Below, piece after piece: positions 15,272 to 23,451 of a DNA stretch of 64,000 bases. The DNA is taken from assembly GCF_012931845.1 (NCBI RefSeq), contig NZ_CP051884.1, forward strand, positions 3,038,001 to 3,102,000, written 5' to 3'. The DNA comes from Cellulomonas taurus (GTDB taxonomy: Bacteria; Actinomycetota; Actinomycetes; Actinomycetales; Cellulomonadaceae). Both the position numbers and the translations under genes were made by a program. The notes under the pieces are model-generated. The model searched no databases. It saw only the letters and a list, made by a program, of their open reading frames with translations, and had not been told where the DNA came from. How positions within the stretch are numbered: position 1 is the stretch's first letter; every line of letters begins with the position of its first letter.

Positions 15272-15558
15272 CAGGCGAGGCCCTCGGAGACGATCGTTCC
15301 GGCAGCATCTGCCTCGTAGTCGGCGACCCGGACCACGTCCTCGATCACCGGGTTGGACAGCACCTGCTCGGCGGCCTCGGCGGCGGCGGCGAGCACCTCG
15401 GGGGTGACCGGGCCCTCGACCTCCAGCTCGAACCGCTTGCCCTGTCGGACGGCGGTGAACTGGCCGAATCCCAGCCGGGGCAGTGCACCTGCCACCGCCT
15501 TGCCCTGCGGGTCGAGGATCTCCGGCTTGGGCATCACATCGACGACGACTCGTCCCAC
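15271..15558 (-). CDS. purS: Phosphoribosylformylglycinamidine synthase subunit PurS
   Basis: 95 residues, typical of PurS. It starts [20 protein letters not shown] and contains [13 protein letters not shown], matching the small beta-rich PurS fold that bridges PurQ and PurL. GTG 15558 was chosen because AGGGAG lies 6 nt upstream on the minus strand; the longer open frame upstream has no support. The stop overlaps purQ by 1 nt. Confidence 0.94.
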   Translation of the reverse strand: MGRVVVDVMPKPEILDPQGKAVAGALPRLGFGQFTAVRQGKRFELEVEGPVTPEVLAAAAEAAEQVLSNPVIEDVVRVADYEADAAGTIVSEGLA

Positions 15559-15620
15559 AGGTACTCCCTGGTTCGCGGCGGTGGAGCGTTGCGGTGCCAG
15601 GATACCGATCGCCAGGACCC

Positions 15621-16055
15621 CTAGGGGAGCCGCACGATGCCGAGGCCCGCCGGTGCGTCGCCGGACAGGTAGCGGTGCAGCACGTCGTTGCCCGGTGCCC
15701 GCAGGTCCAGCGACCACCCGGCGACCACCAGCAGCCACCCACGGTCGAGGACCGCGTCCAGCCAGAGCTCGTCGTGCGGGGCGACCGCCAAGGCGTCCTC
15801 GCCGGTCCACAGCGTCGCCCAGTGGTCGGCGGCGGTGACGTCGGCGCGCTCCGGATCCAGGGTGGGCAGCGCGCCCGACTCGTCCAGTCCGAGGTCGGCG
15901 ATCGCCCGGGACAGCTCCGCGACCGCCCGTGGCTCCTGACTGGTCGGGTGCAGCACCCAGACCGCGACGGGTCGTCCGTCACGGGGATGGAATCCGACCG
16001 CCGTCCGTCCCGCGATCAGGCGGGCGGTGGGCCGGTCATGGCGATGGCGCAGCAC
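15621..16055 (-). CDS. Conserved hypothetical protein upstream of purS
   Basis: About 144 residues with no recognised domain, no signal peptide and no membrane segment. It begins [20 protein letters not shown] and continues with a beta-alpha pattern ([59 protein letters not shown]). The start is uncertain. GTG 16055 was preferred because TAGCGT (16071-16066) would place transcription start 3 nt upstream; GTG 16115 and ATG 16190 are in frame. It ends 62 bp before purS on the same strand and may be cotranscribed with it. Confidence 0.6.
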   Translation of the reverse strand: MLRHRHDRPTARLIAGRTAVGFHPRDGRPVAVWVLHPTSQEPRAVAELSRAIADLGLDESGALPTLDPERADVTAADHWATLWTGEDALAVAPHDELWLDAVLDRGWLLVVAGWSLDLRAPGNDVLHRYLSGDAPAGLGIVRLP

Positions 16056-16256
16056 AGTGCTCTCGACGCTAGGCAGTCCGACGTCCGCGCGTGGCGGGTC
16101 GATGGGTGGCAGCACCCAGCCTGGACCGGGTGAAACGGCTCGCCGCGGACGAACGTCCCGCGGGAGGGGTCGGTGCGCCGTCCCTGGCACCGTGATGCCA
16201 CGGATTCACCCGCGGGAGCCCGCAGCGGTCCCGATCGGCCGACCGATGGGAATGCC

Positions 16257-16421
16257 ATGGTCACCGGTATGTCCACCACCGCACCCCTGAGGGGCGTCCC
16301 CTCCCCGTGCGTCGCGCACCCGCACGCGGGGCTGGTGCATCGCGACGGCCAGTGCCGCTGCTTCGTCGGCGGCCCGGCCCCCGAGCACGAACCGGAACGG
16401 GTCCTGACCTTCGCGTCCTGA
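16257..16421 (+). CDS. Small Cys/His-containing protein
   Basis: A possible 54-residue protein with closely spaced metal-type ligands in CVAHPHAGLVHRDGQCRCF (two cysteines late, three histidines), suggesting a small metal-binding or redox peptide. An earlier start would extend into sequence without coding character. There is no strong ribosome site; GATGGG lies just upstream. It is divergent from the hypothetical gene upstream of purS and ends 6 nt before the SigK-like promoter. No family is recognised, and it could be non-coding. Confidence 0.42.
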   Translation: MVTGMSTTAPLRGVPSPCVAHPHAGLVHRDGQCRCFVGGPAPEHEPERVLTFAS

Positions 16422-16426
16422 GCCAC

Positions 16427-16453
16427 CCATCCGCTCTCCGGACCGCTCCGAAC
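16427..16453 (+). promoter_or_regulatory. SigK-like ECF promoter
   Basis: CCATCC (16427-16432) and CCGAAC (16448-16453) closely match the -35 CCATCC and -10 CCGAAT described for SigK in Mycobacterium tuberculosis, although the spacer is only 15 nt. It lies 41 bp before the lipoprotein gene that precedes sigK-rskA, the expected place for an autoregulated sigma factor unit. No equivalent site is seen directly before sigK. Confidence 0.55.
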
Positions 16454-16494
16454 CCTCCTCGACCGACATCCGAGGAACGATTCGAGGAGCGACG

Positions 16495-17799
16495 ATGCGA
16501 CTTCGCAGCAAGGGCACCGGCTACGCCGTGGCCGTCATGGCCACCGGCCTCACCCTGACCCTCGGCGCCTGCTCCGGCGGCGACGACGGCATGAACTCCA
16601 GCGCGAGCAGCCCCTCCAGCTCGTCCACCATGGACCACAACAGCATGGACATGGCCACCGACCCCGGCGTCGACCCGGTCAGCACCGGCGACCCGTTCGC
16701 CGACGCCCGGACCGCGGCGGCCCACATGCCGGAGACCGCGCTGACCCTGGCGACCGGACTGGCCAAGGCCACCGACACCGCGGGCGAGGTCGACTCCGAC
16801 GCCGCCACCCTGCGCGCCAACCTGACCGCCATGCTCCAGGAGCACGTCTACCTGACCGGCATCGGGGTGGCCACCGCCTACACCGCCGGTCCGGACTCGG
16901 CCGAGTTCGCGGCCGCCAAGACCGCCCTGGACGGCAACACCCAGGACCTGACCGACGCGATCGGCACCCTGGCCGGTGACGACGCGGCCCAGCAGTTCGA
17001 CCAGGTCTGGACCGATCACGTCGGCTACTTCGTCGACTACGCGGTGGCCAAGAAGTCCGGTGACCAGGCGGCCGCCGACGCCGCCCAGGCCAACTTGACC
17101 CAGTACACCCAGGACGCCGGCGCGTTCTTCGAGCAGATCAGCAACGGTGAACTCCCCGCCGCTGCCGTGACCGAGGCGCTGGGGATGCACGTGTCCACCA
17201 TGTCCGCGGCGATCGACGCCCTGGCCGCCGGTGACCCGACCGCCTCCGACACCCTGCGCGCTGCCGCCGAGCACGTCGGGATGGACGCCGGCACCATCGC
17301 CACCGGACTCGCGAAGGCCACCGACCTGGCCGGCGACCCGATGGACGATGCCTCCACCCTGCGGTCGAACCTGACCGCGCTGCTGCAGGAGCACGTCTAC
17401 CTGGCAGCCTTCGCGGTGTTCAACGCCTACACCGCCGACGGCGGGGTCGAGTCCCCGGCGTTCACCGCGGCCGCGGCCACCCTGGACGCCAACTCGGTCG
17501 CCCTCTCCGACGCCGTGACCTCGCTGGCCGGCGCCGACAACGGCGCGGCCTTCCTGGAGCTGTGGCGTCAGCACATCGGGTTCTTCGTCGACTACGCGGT
17601 GGCGGACGCCACCATGGACGAGGACGCCCGCCAGCAGGCGCTGCTGGACCTGGACGGCTACCGCCCGCAGGCCGGTGCGTTCTTCGAGAAGGTCAGCGGT
17701 GGCGAGCTGCCGGCCGACGAGATCGCCGCTGGACTGGGCATGCACGTGTCGACCCTGGCCGGAGCGATCGACTCGCTCGCGAAGGCCCTGGTCGGCTGA
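16495..17799 (+). CDS. Lipoprotein with a duplicated helical domain, sigK-linked
   Basis: 434 residues. A lipoprotein signal peptide ends LTLGAC with the lipidated cysteine at C26, followed by a Ser-rich, Met/His-containing linker (MDHNSMDM). Two homologous helical domains follow (about 66-230 and 231-434). They share LQEHVYL, WxxHxGxFVDYAVA, GAFFEKxSxGELP and LGMHVST; the conserved histidines and acidic residues could bind metal or heme. No known family was recognised. GAGGAGCG precedes ATG. A SigK-like promoter lies upstream, and sigK and rskA follow on the same strand, so it probably belongs to the regulon. A role as extracytoplasmic metal or redox binder is inference. Confidence 0.85.
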   Translation: MRLRSKGTGYAVAVMATGLTLTLGACSGGDDGMNSSASSPSSSSTMDHNSMDMATDPGVDPVSTGDPFADARTAAAHMPETALTLATGLAKATDTAGEVDSDAATLRANLTAMLQEHVYLTGIGVATAYTAGPDSAEFAAAKTALDGNTQDLTDAIGTLAGDDAAQQFDQVWTDHVGYFVDYAVAKKSGDQAAADAAQANLTQYTQDAGAFFEQISNGELPAAAVTEALGMHVSTMSAAIDALAAGDPTASDTLRAAAEHVGMDAGTIATGLAKATDLAGDPMDDASTLRSNLTALLQEHVYLAAFAVFNAYTADGGVESPAFTAAAATLDANSVALSDAVTSLAGADNGAAFLELWRQHIGFFVDYAVADATMDEDARQQALLDLDGYRPQAGAFFEKVSGGELPADEIAAGLGMHVSTLAGAIDSLAKALVG

Positions 17800-17883
17800 C
17801 GAGCTGTGGCGCCGGTCCTCTCCCACGCGCTGGCCGGCGCCACACCCCGGGGTCCGGGTGCGGGTGTCTGCGACACTGTCGCG

Positions 17884-18447
17884 GTGCCCGTACCCGGACC
17901 TCACACCCTCGCCGACGACACCCTCGACCGGGTCGCCGCCGGTGACCAGGACGCCTTCACCGCGCTGTACGACGCGCTGGCCCCGGCAGTCCACGGAACC
18001 GCCCTCGCCGTGCTCCGCGATCCGGACCACGCCGCCGAGGTGACCCAGGAGGTCATGGTGGAGATCTGGCGCACCGCCGACCGCTACGACCGACGTCTCG
18101 GCTCGCCCCGCACCTGGGCCACCACCATGGCGCACCGCCGGGCGATCGACCGGGTCCGTTCCGTCCAGTCCCAGCGCACCCGCGATCAGGCCGCACTGGA
18201 CCGGGATCGACCGATCGACTACGACCACGTCAGCGAGCAGGTCGAGGGCCGGCTGGAGGCCGAACGTCTCCGGCACTGCATGGACGGCCTCACCGACACC
18301 CAGCGCGAATCCGTGACGCTCGCCTACTACGGCGGACTCAGCTACCGCGAGGTGGCCGAGGACCTGGGTGCCGCACTCCCCACCATCAAGAGCCGCATCC
18401 GCGACGGACTGATCCGCCTGCGTGACTGCCTGGGCGTGACCCGATGA
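17884..18447 (+). CDS. sigK: ECF RNA polymerase sigma factor SigK
   Basis: 187 residues from GTG 17884, the length of mycobacterial SigK; a GTG at 17806 would add 26 residues of low-complexity sequence. Region 2 is LYDALAPAVHGTALAVLRD...EVTQEVMVEIWRTADRY...WATTMAHRRAIDRVR, and region 4 is QRESVTLAYYGGLSYREVAEDLG followed by PTIKSRIRDGLIRLR. It directs transcription from ECF promoters and is held by the adjacent membrane anti-sigma factor. The stop overlaps the rskA ATG by 4 nt. The lipoprotein gene 84 bp upstream carries a SigK-like promoter and may be cotranscribed. Confidence 0.9.
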   Translation: MPVPGPHTLADDTLDRVAAGDQDAFTALYDALAPAVHGTALAVLRDPDHAAEVTQEVMVEIWRTADRYDRRLGSPRTWATTMAHRRAIDRVRSVQSQRTRDQAALDRDRPIDYDHVSEQVEGRLEAERLRHCMDGLTDTQRESVTLAYYGGLSYREVAEDLGAALPTIKSRIRDGLIRLRDCLGVTR

Positions 18448-19280
18448 CCGAGGACAGCATGAGCCACCACGACCCGCACGATCTGCTCGCCGCCTGGGCG
18501 ATCGACGCCGTCGACCCCGACGAGCGTGCCGCGGTCGAGCGTGCCATCGCCGAGGACCCCGCGCTCGCCGAGGAGGCCGCCGGGTTCCTGGCCACCGCCG
18601 CCGTGCTCGGTGCAGCCCGAGCCGTCACGCCGCCGACCCAGGTCCGCGACCGCGTGCTCGCCGCGATCCGCACTGACGCGACGACCACTCAGGCAGCTGC
18701 CACCCACCTGCCCGCCGCCTCCCCTGGCACCCGCTCCCCCCGTGGCCGCGACGGCGCGACCCGGCCCGGCAGCACCCGGCCCGGCACCGCACGCTCCGAC
18801 GCCACCGGCCCCGGGTCGCGGCGCGGTCTCAGCCGCCGTCTGCGCACGGTCCTGGTCGCCGCGGTGCTCGCGGTGGCGATTGCCCTGCCCTCGGTGTCCG
18901 CCTGGCAGCAGCACCAGCGCGCGGTCCAGGCCGAGGCGCGCGCCGACCGGATCACCGCCCTGCTGGCCAGCCCCGACGCGCAGCTGCTCTCCGGCGACCT
19001 CAGCTCCGGCGGCACCGCCACCGCGGTGGTCACCGCCGACGCCGCCCTGGTCACCGCCGAGGGGGTGTCCGACCCGGGCGACGGCAAGGTCTACCAGCTC
19101 TGGGTGATGCGCGACGGGGTGCCGGTGCCGGATGCGACCACCGGGGTCAGCGGCGACGCCTTCCAGATCGACACCACCGCCTACCGGGCCGGTGATGGGC
19201 TGGCGCTGACCGTGGAGCCGACCGGTGGGTCGCAGGCACCGACCACCGATCCGCTGCTCGTGCTGGCGCCCACCGTCTGA
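18444..19280 (+). CDS. rskA: Anti-sigma-K factor RskA-like membrane protein
   Basis: 278 residues. The N-terminal cytoplasmic sigma-binding region (HDLLAAWAIDAVDPDERAAVE) is followed by a Pro/Arg/Thr-rich linker, one membrane segment (VLVAAVLAVAIALPSVSAW, about 135-153) and an extracellular RskA domain with the characteristic GKVYQLWVMRDG and LTVEPTGGSQAPT motifs. It should sequester SigK and release it after regulated proteolysis in response to an envelope or redox cue. It overlaps sigK and ends 7 bp from the convergent purC stop. Confidence 0.92.
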   Translation: MTEDSMSHHDPHDLLAAWAIDAVDPDERAAVERAIAEDPALAEEAAGFLATAAVLGAARAVTPPTQVRDRVLAAIRTDATTTQAAATHLPAASPGTRSPRGRDGATRPGSTRPGTARSDATGPGSRRGLSRRLRTVLVAAVLAVAIALPSVSAWQQHQRAVQAEARADRITALLASPDAQLLSGDLSSGGTATAVVTADAALVTAEGVSDPGDGKVYQLWVMRDGVPVPDATTGVSGDAFQIDTTAYRAGDGLALTVEPTGGSQAPTTDPLLVLAPTV

Positions 19281-19287
19281 GCCGACC

Positions 19288-20211
19288 TCAGAACGTGAGG
19301 TCGTGGCCGGTCAGGCGCCGGTAGGCCTCCCGGTACCGGTCACGGGTGCGCTCGACCACCGCGGCCGGCAGCTCCGGCGGCACGCCATCGCCGCCCCGGT
19401 CCCAGCCGGACTCGGCCGAGGTGAGCCAGTCCCGGACGAACTGCTTGTCGAAGCTCGGCTGGGCCTGCCCCGGCTGCCACTGGTCGGCGGGCCAGAACCG
19501 GGAGGAGTCCGGGGTCAGCACCTCGTCGCCCAGCGCGACCGCACCGGTGGTCGGGTCGATGCCGAACTCCAGCTTGGTGTCGGCCAGGATCACCCCGCGG
19601 TCGCGGGCGATCGACTCGGCCCGGGCGTACACCGCCAGGGTCAGGTCGCGCAGTTCAGCGGCCCGCGGTGCGCCGATCAGTTCGGCGACCTGGCCCAGCG
19701 TGACGTTCTCGTCGTGCTCACCGAGCTCCGCCTTGGTCGCCGGGGTGAAGATCGGCTCGGGCAGCCGGGACCCGTCGACCAGTCCGGGCGGCAGTGCGAT
19801 CCCGGTGACCACGCCGGATGCCTGGTACTCGGCCAGCCCGGATCCGGTGAGGTAGCCCCGGGCGACGCACTCCACCGGGAACATCTCCAGTCGTCGACAG
19901 ACCATCGCCCGGCCCAGCACCTCCGCCGGGACGTCCGGCGCCTCGGCACTCACCACGTGGTGCGGCACCAGATCGGCGAGCTGGTCGAACCACCACAGGC
20001 TCAGCTGGGTCAGCACGACCCCCTTGCCCGGGATGCCGGGGCTGAGCACGTGGTCGTAGGCGCTCACCCGGTCCGAGGCGACCACCAGCACCACGTCGCC
20101 GTGTGCCGCGGTGACCGCCGCTCCCGCCTCCTGGGTGGTGTCCGGCACATACAGGTCGCGGACCTTGCCGGAGTAGGTGTGGGTCCAACCGGGCAGCAGG
20201 GGAGCCGTCAT
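19288..20211 (-). CDS. purC: Phosphoribosylaminoimidazole-succinocarboxamide synthase
   Basis: 307 residues, the longer SAICAR synthase form seen in actinobacteria and yeast. SGKVRDLY (residues 14-21) is the ATP-site signature, with SDRVSAYD, the family motif VECVARGYLTGSG and the late LADTKLEFG. It ligates aspartate to CAIR with ATP in purine synthesis. AGGAT lies about 7 nt before ATG 20211. It is convergent with rskA and lies 296 bp downstream of purD on the same strand, with a small divergent membrane-protein gene between. Confidence 0.96.
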   Translation of the reverse strand: MTAPLLPGWTHTYSGKVRDLYVPDTTQEAGAAVTAAHGDVVLVVASDRVSAYDHVLSPGIPGKGVVLTQLSLWWFDQLADLVPHHVVSAEAPDVPAEVLGRAMVCRRLEMFPVECVARGYLTGSGLAEYQASGVVTGIALPPGLVDGSRLPEPIFTPATKAELGEHDENVTLGQVAELIGAPRAAELRDLTLAVYARAESIARDRGVILADTKLEFGIDPTTGAVALGDEVLTPDSSRFWPADQWQPGQAQPSFDKQFVRDWLTSAESGWDRGGDGVPPELPAAVVERTRDRYREAYRRLTGHDLTF

Positions 20212-20257
20212 ACGACCATCCTGCCGGAGAACGTCGCCGCCGTGCGATGCTCGGTGG

Positions 20258-20476
20258 ATGGAGCTCTCCGTCCCCTGGTCGTTGCTGGTGCTGGTCGCCG
20301 GGCTGTGGAACCTGCTGGTCTGGCCCCGGTTCGGGCAGCGGATCGCCAAGGACCCGCGCTCGCGGGACGCCGACGGTCGGCCGACCCGGTTCCTCACCGT
20401 GCACCTGGTGCTGATCGGCGTCTCGCTGCTGTTCGGCGTCGCCCTGGTGGTACTGGGCGTGCTCGGCCTGGTCTAG
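20258..20476 (+). CDS. SCO4848-family small membrane protein
   Basis: 72 residues with two membrane segments (about 7-20 and 45-68). The sequence WSLLVLVAGLWNLLVWPRF, then KDPRSRDADG, then FLTVHLVLIGVSLLFGVAL matches the actinobacterial SCO4848-type family of unknown function. ATG 20258 gives exactly the short family length. It is encoded between and opposite to purD and purC. Confidence 0.85.
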   Translation: MELSVPWSLLVLVAGLWNLLVWPRFGQRIAKDPRSRDADGRPTRFLTVHLVLIGVSLLFGVALVVLGVLGLV

Positions 20477-20507
20477 CCCGGCCCGCGCCGCCGGACCCGC
20501 CCGTTCG

Positions 20508-21758
20508 TCACACCCGCGCCGCGATGTCCGTCCGGTGGTGCGAGCCGGCCAGGGCGATCCGGTCCACCCCGGCGTAGGCGGCGGTCCGGGCGTCCGCCAG
20601 GTCCGCCCCGACACCCACCACCGACAGCACCCGCCCTCCGGCGGAGACCACCGCGTCGCCGTCCTGCCGCGTCCCGGCGTGCAGCACGTGCACCCCGGGC
20701 AGCGCCTCCGCCTCGGCCAGCCCGGTGATCGGGTCGCCGGTGCGCGGCGCAGCCGGGTAGTCGTGGGCGGCGACCACCACGGTCACCGCCGCCTCGTCCC
20801 GCCACCGCAGCGGCGGCACGGTGTCCAGCGCACCGGTCGCCGCGGCGTGCAGCACCCCGGCCAGCGGGGTCGCGAGCCGGGCCAGCACGACCTGGGTCTC
20901 CGGGTCGCCGAACCGGGCGTTGAACTCCACCACCCGGGTGCCCGAGCTGGTCAGCGCGAGGCCGCAGTAGAGCACGCCGACGAACGGGGTGCCGCGCCGG
21001 GCCATCTCGTCCACCGTCGGCTGCGCCACCTGCGCGACCACCTCGGCCACCAGTTCCTCAGGGGCCCACGGCAGCGGCGAGTACGCGCCCATCCCCCCGG
21101 TGTTCGGCCCGGTGTCCCCGTCGCCCACCCGCTTGAAGTCCTGTGCCGGGACCAGCGGCAGGACCCGGCTGCCGTCGCAGAGCACGAACAACGACACCTC
21201 GGGACCGTCCAGGTAGTCCTCGACCACGACCCGGCCGCCGGGCTTGGCCAGGCACTCGGCGGCGTGGGCGTGCGCGGCGTCCCGGTCGTCGGTGACCACG
21301 ACCCCCTTGCCCGCCGCGAGTCCGTCGTCCTTCACCACGTAGGGCGCCCCGAAGGCATCCAGCGCCGCATCGATCTGCCCGGGCTCGGTCACGACCCGCG
21401 GCTCCGCGGTCGGCACCCCGGCGGCGGACATCACGTCCTTGGCGAAGGCCTTCGACCCCTCCAGCTGCGCGGCCGCGGCGCTCGGGCCGAACACCGGGAT
21501 CCCGGCGGCGCGCACGGCGTCGGAGACCCCGGCCACCAGCGGTGCCTCCGGGCCGACGACGACCAGGTCCGCCCCCAACCGGGTCGCGAGCGCCGCCACC
21601 GCCTCGCCGTCCAGCTGGTCGACCGGGTGCAGGGTGGCGACAGCGGCGATGCCCGGGTTCCCGGGTGCCGCGTGCAGCTCGGTGACAGCAGGGTCCTGGG
21701 ACAGCGAGCGGGCCAGCGCGTGCTCCCGCGCCCCCGTGCCGACGATGAGGATCTTCAC
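20508..21758 (-). CDS. purD: Phosphoribosylamine-glycine ligase
   Basis: 416 residues, an ATP-grasp enzyme that forms GAR from phosphoribosylamine and glycine. It begins [15 protein letters not shown]; other motifs are [24 protein letters not shown] (ATP-grasp), [12 protein letters not shown] and [15 protein letters not shown] 21758 is 7 nt after TAGGGT on the minus strand, so the mRNA is probably leaderless. It ends 31 bp from the convergent SCO4848-type gene. Confidence 0.97.
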   Translation of the reverse strand: MKILIVGTGAREHALARSLSQDPAVTELHAAPGNPGIAAVATLHPVDQLDGEAVAALATRLGADLVVVGPEAPLVAGVSDAVRAAGIPVFGPSAAAAQLEGSKAFAKDVMSAAGVPTAEPRVVTEPGQIDAALDAFGAPYVVKDDGLAAGKGVVVTDDRDAAHAHAAECLAKPGGRVVVEDYLDGPEVSLFVLCDGSRVLPLVPAQDFKRVGDGDTGPNTGGMGAYSPLPWAPEELVAEVVAQVAQPTVDEMARRGTPFVGVLYCGLALTSSGTRVVEFNARFGDPETQVVLARLATPLAGVLHAAATGALDTVPPLRWRDEAAVTVVVAAHDYPAAPRTGDPITGLAEAEALPGVHVLHAGTRQDGDAVVSAGGRVLSVVGVGADLADARTAAYAGVDRIALAGSHHRTDIAARV

Positions 21759-21765
21759 GCCGCAG

Positions 21766-21771
21766 ACCCTA
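21766..21771 (-). promoter_or_regulatory. Leaderless -10 box of purD
   Basis: TAGGGT on the minus strand, followed by exactly 7 nt and then the purD GTG. This spacing makes the start codon the first transcribed base. Confidence 0.55.
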
Positions 21772-21885
21772 CCCAGTCCGGTTGCGGCCCCGGCGGCGCG
21801 GTCTGAGGATCGAACCAGCGCGGCGCTCACCGTCCTGTGACGGTGGGCGTCGTTTGCTTTCACCCCATCGCGCGGAGGAGTCATC

Positions 21886-22779
21886 ATGGCCGACCAGTAC
21901 ACCTTCCAGGACCCGATCGCCCAGTACCCGATGCCGCAGCCGCCGGAGCAGAGCCAGGACGGTCCGGGACTCGACGCCGACCTCACCCCGCGGGCCGATC
22001 ACGGCGAGGAGACCTACCGCGGCGCGGAACGCCTGGCCGGGCGCAAGGCCCTCATCACCGGCGGCGACTCCGGGATCGGCGCGGCGGTGGCGATCGCCTT
22101 CGCCCGCGAGGGCGCCGACGTGGTGCTGTCCTACCTGCCCGAGGAGCAGGAGGACGCCGAGCGGATCGCGCAGCTGGTGCGGGACGCCGGTCGCACCGCG
22201 GTGCTCGCCCCCGGGGACGTCGCCGACGAGACCTACGCCCGCTCCCTGGTGCACACCGCGGTCGACGAGCTGGGCGGTCTGGACATCATCGCGAACATCG
22301 CCGGACGGCAGCAGTTCGTCGAGGACCTGGCCGACCTCAGCTCGGCGTCCTTCGACGAGACCTTCAAGACCAATGTCTACGCGCTGTACTGGATCGTGCA
22401 GGAGGCGCTGCCGCACCTGCCCAAGGGCGCCAGCATCATCAACACCTCGTCGATCCAGGCCTACGAGCCGGCGCCGATCCTGGTCGACTACGCCACCACC
22501 AAGGCGGCGATCAACACCATCTCCAAGGCGCTGGCCCAGCAGCTGGCCCCGAAGGGGATCCGGGTGAACGTGGTCGCGCCCGGCCCGATCTGGACGCCGT
22601 TGCAGACCGCTGGCGGTCAGCCGCCGGAGAAGCTGCCGGAGTTCGGCGAGCAGACGCCGTTCGGCCGCGCCGGTCAGCCCGCCGAGCTCGCCCCGGCGTA
22701 CGTCTTCCTGGCGTCCCAGGAGTCCAGCTACGTCTCCGGCGAGACCCTGAACGTCAACGGCGGCATGCCGACCCCCTGA
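21886..22779 (+). CDS. SDR family oxidoreductase (YghA / general-stress-39 type)
   Basis: 297 residues. A polar 45-residue N-terminal extension ([20 protein letters not shown]) precedes the Rossmann domain: TGGDSGIG cofactor motif, IANIAG, the serine in [10 protein letters not shown] and the YATTK catalytic pair. The N-terminal extension and motif spacing match the YghA / Bacillus YdaD-like group, often stress-induced, with unknown alcohol/ketone substrates. ATG 21886 has a perfect GGAGGAG upstream. It is transcribed alone and ends 21 bp from the convergent ArsR gene. Confidence 0.92.
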   Translation: MADQYTFQDPIAQYPMPQPPEQSQDGPGLDADLTPRADHGEETYRGAERLAGRKALITGGDSGIGAAVAIAFAREGADVVLSYLPEEQEDAERIAQLVRDAGRTAVLAPGDVADETYARSLVHTAVDELGGLDIIANIAGRQQFVEDLADLSSASFDETFKTNVYALYWIVQEALPHLPKGASIINTSSIQAYEPAPILVDYATTKAAINTISKALAQQLAPKGIRVNVVAPGPIWTPLQTAGGQPPEKLPEFGEQTPFGRAGQPAELAPAYVFLASQESSYVSGETLNVNGGMPTP

Positions 22780-22800
22780 CCACCGCTGACCACCGCCCCG

Positions 22801-23388
22801 TCAGTCGACGACGGGGATGACGTCCACATAGACGCGGATGCGGCGCCGAGCCGCATCCGCGTCGTCGTGTCCGGCCCCGGGCTGACCGGCCTCCCGCTGT
22901 TCGGCTTCGCGGGCGCGCTCCAGATGGGTGCGGACCACGTCCTCCAGCGCCGCGCTGAGCTCTTCGGCCTCCTCGACGGTGAGGCGGCCGCCGGTGGTCA
23001 GCATCGTGGCCGGTTCGGACCAGATGCTGTCGTCGAACGCCTGCGCACCCCACCGGCTGAGCACCTGGACCCGGTCCGCGAGCGCCCACTGCCGGGCACT
23101 GTCCAACCCGGCCCTGCCCTGCGGGTCATCGCGGAGCTCGGCCACCTGCGCCCGGAACTCGACCGGCCGCCACCAGCGTTCCCGTCCGCCCGCGTGCTCG
23201 GGATCGTCCTCGACCAGACCGTGCCGTTCCAGCTGGCGCAGGTGGTACGAGGTCTGGCCGGTGCTCTCGCCCAGTTCCTTGGCCAGCTGGGTCGCGGTCG
23301 CCGATCCGTGGTCCATCAGACGGCTGAGCATGGCGGTGCGCAGCGGGTGGGCGAGCGCCTTGAGCGCGGAGGCATTGACCTCGGGCAT
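22801..23388 (-). CDS. ArsR-type winged-helix transcriptional regulator
   Basis: 195 residues. An N-terminal HTH_20/ArsR domain (LKALAHPLRTAMLSRLMDHG, then ATQLAKELGESTGQTSYHLRQLERHGLVE) is followed by a helical C-terminal region of about 100 residues, a common actinobacterial layout for regulators of a divergent exporter. Cysteine metal ligands are absent, so it is probably not a metal sensor. ATG 23388 overlaps the first of three 14-bp tandem repeats that fill the gap to the MFS gene, implying autorepression and control of the exporter. Confidence 0.88.
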   Translation of the reverse strand: MPEVNASALKALAHPLRTAMLSRLMDHGSATATQLAKELGESTGQTSYHLRQLERHGLVEDDPEHAGGRERWWRPVEFRAQVAELRDDPQGRAGLDSARQWALADRVQVLSRWGAQAFDDSIWSEPATMLTTGGRLTVEEAEELSAALEDVVRTHLERAREAEQREAGQPGAGHDDADAARRRIRVYVDVIPVVD

Positions 23389-23429
23389 GTGCAGAGATAC
23401 CTTTGCAGAGACTTCTTTGCAGAAACTTC
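23388..23429. promoter_or_regulatory. Three tandem 14-bp operators between arsR and the MFS gene
   Basis: TGTGCAGAGATACC (23388-23401), TTTGCAGAGACTTC (23402-23415) and TTTGCAGAAACTTC (23416-23429) are directly adjacent with no spacer. The last two differ at one base. They occupy most of the 63-bp divergent gap and the regulator's start codon, the expected place for operators of the ArsR-type protein. Confidence 0.65.
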
Positions 23430-23451
23430 TCTCCCAGCCTAGCGAGGACCG

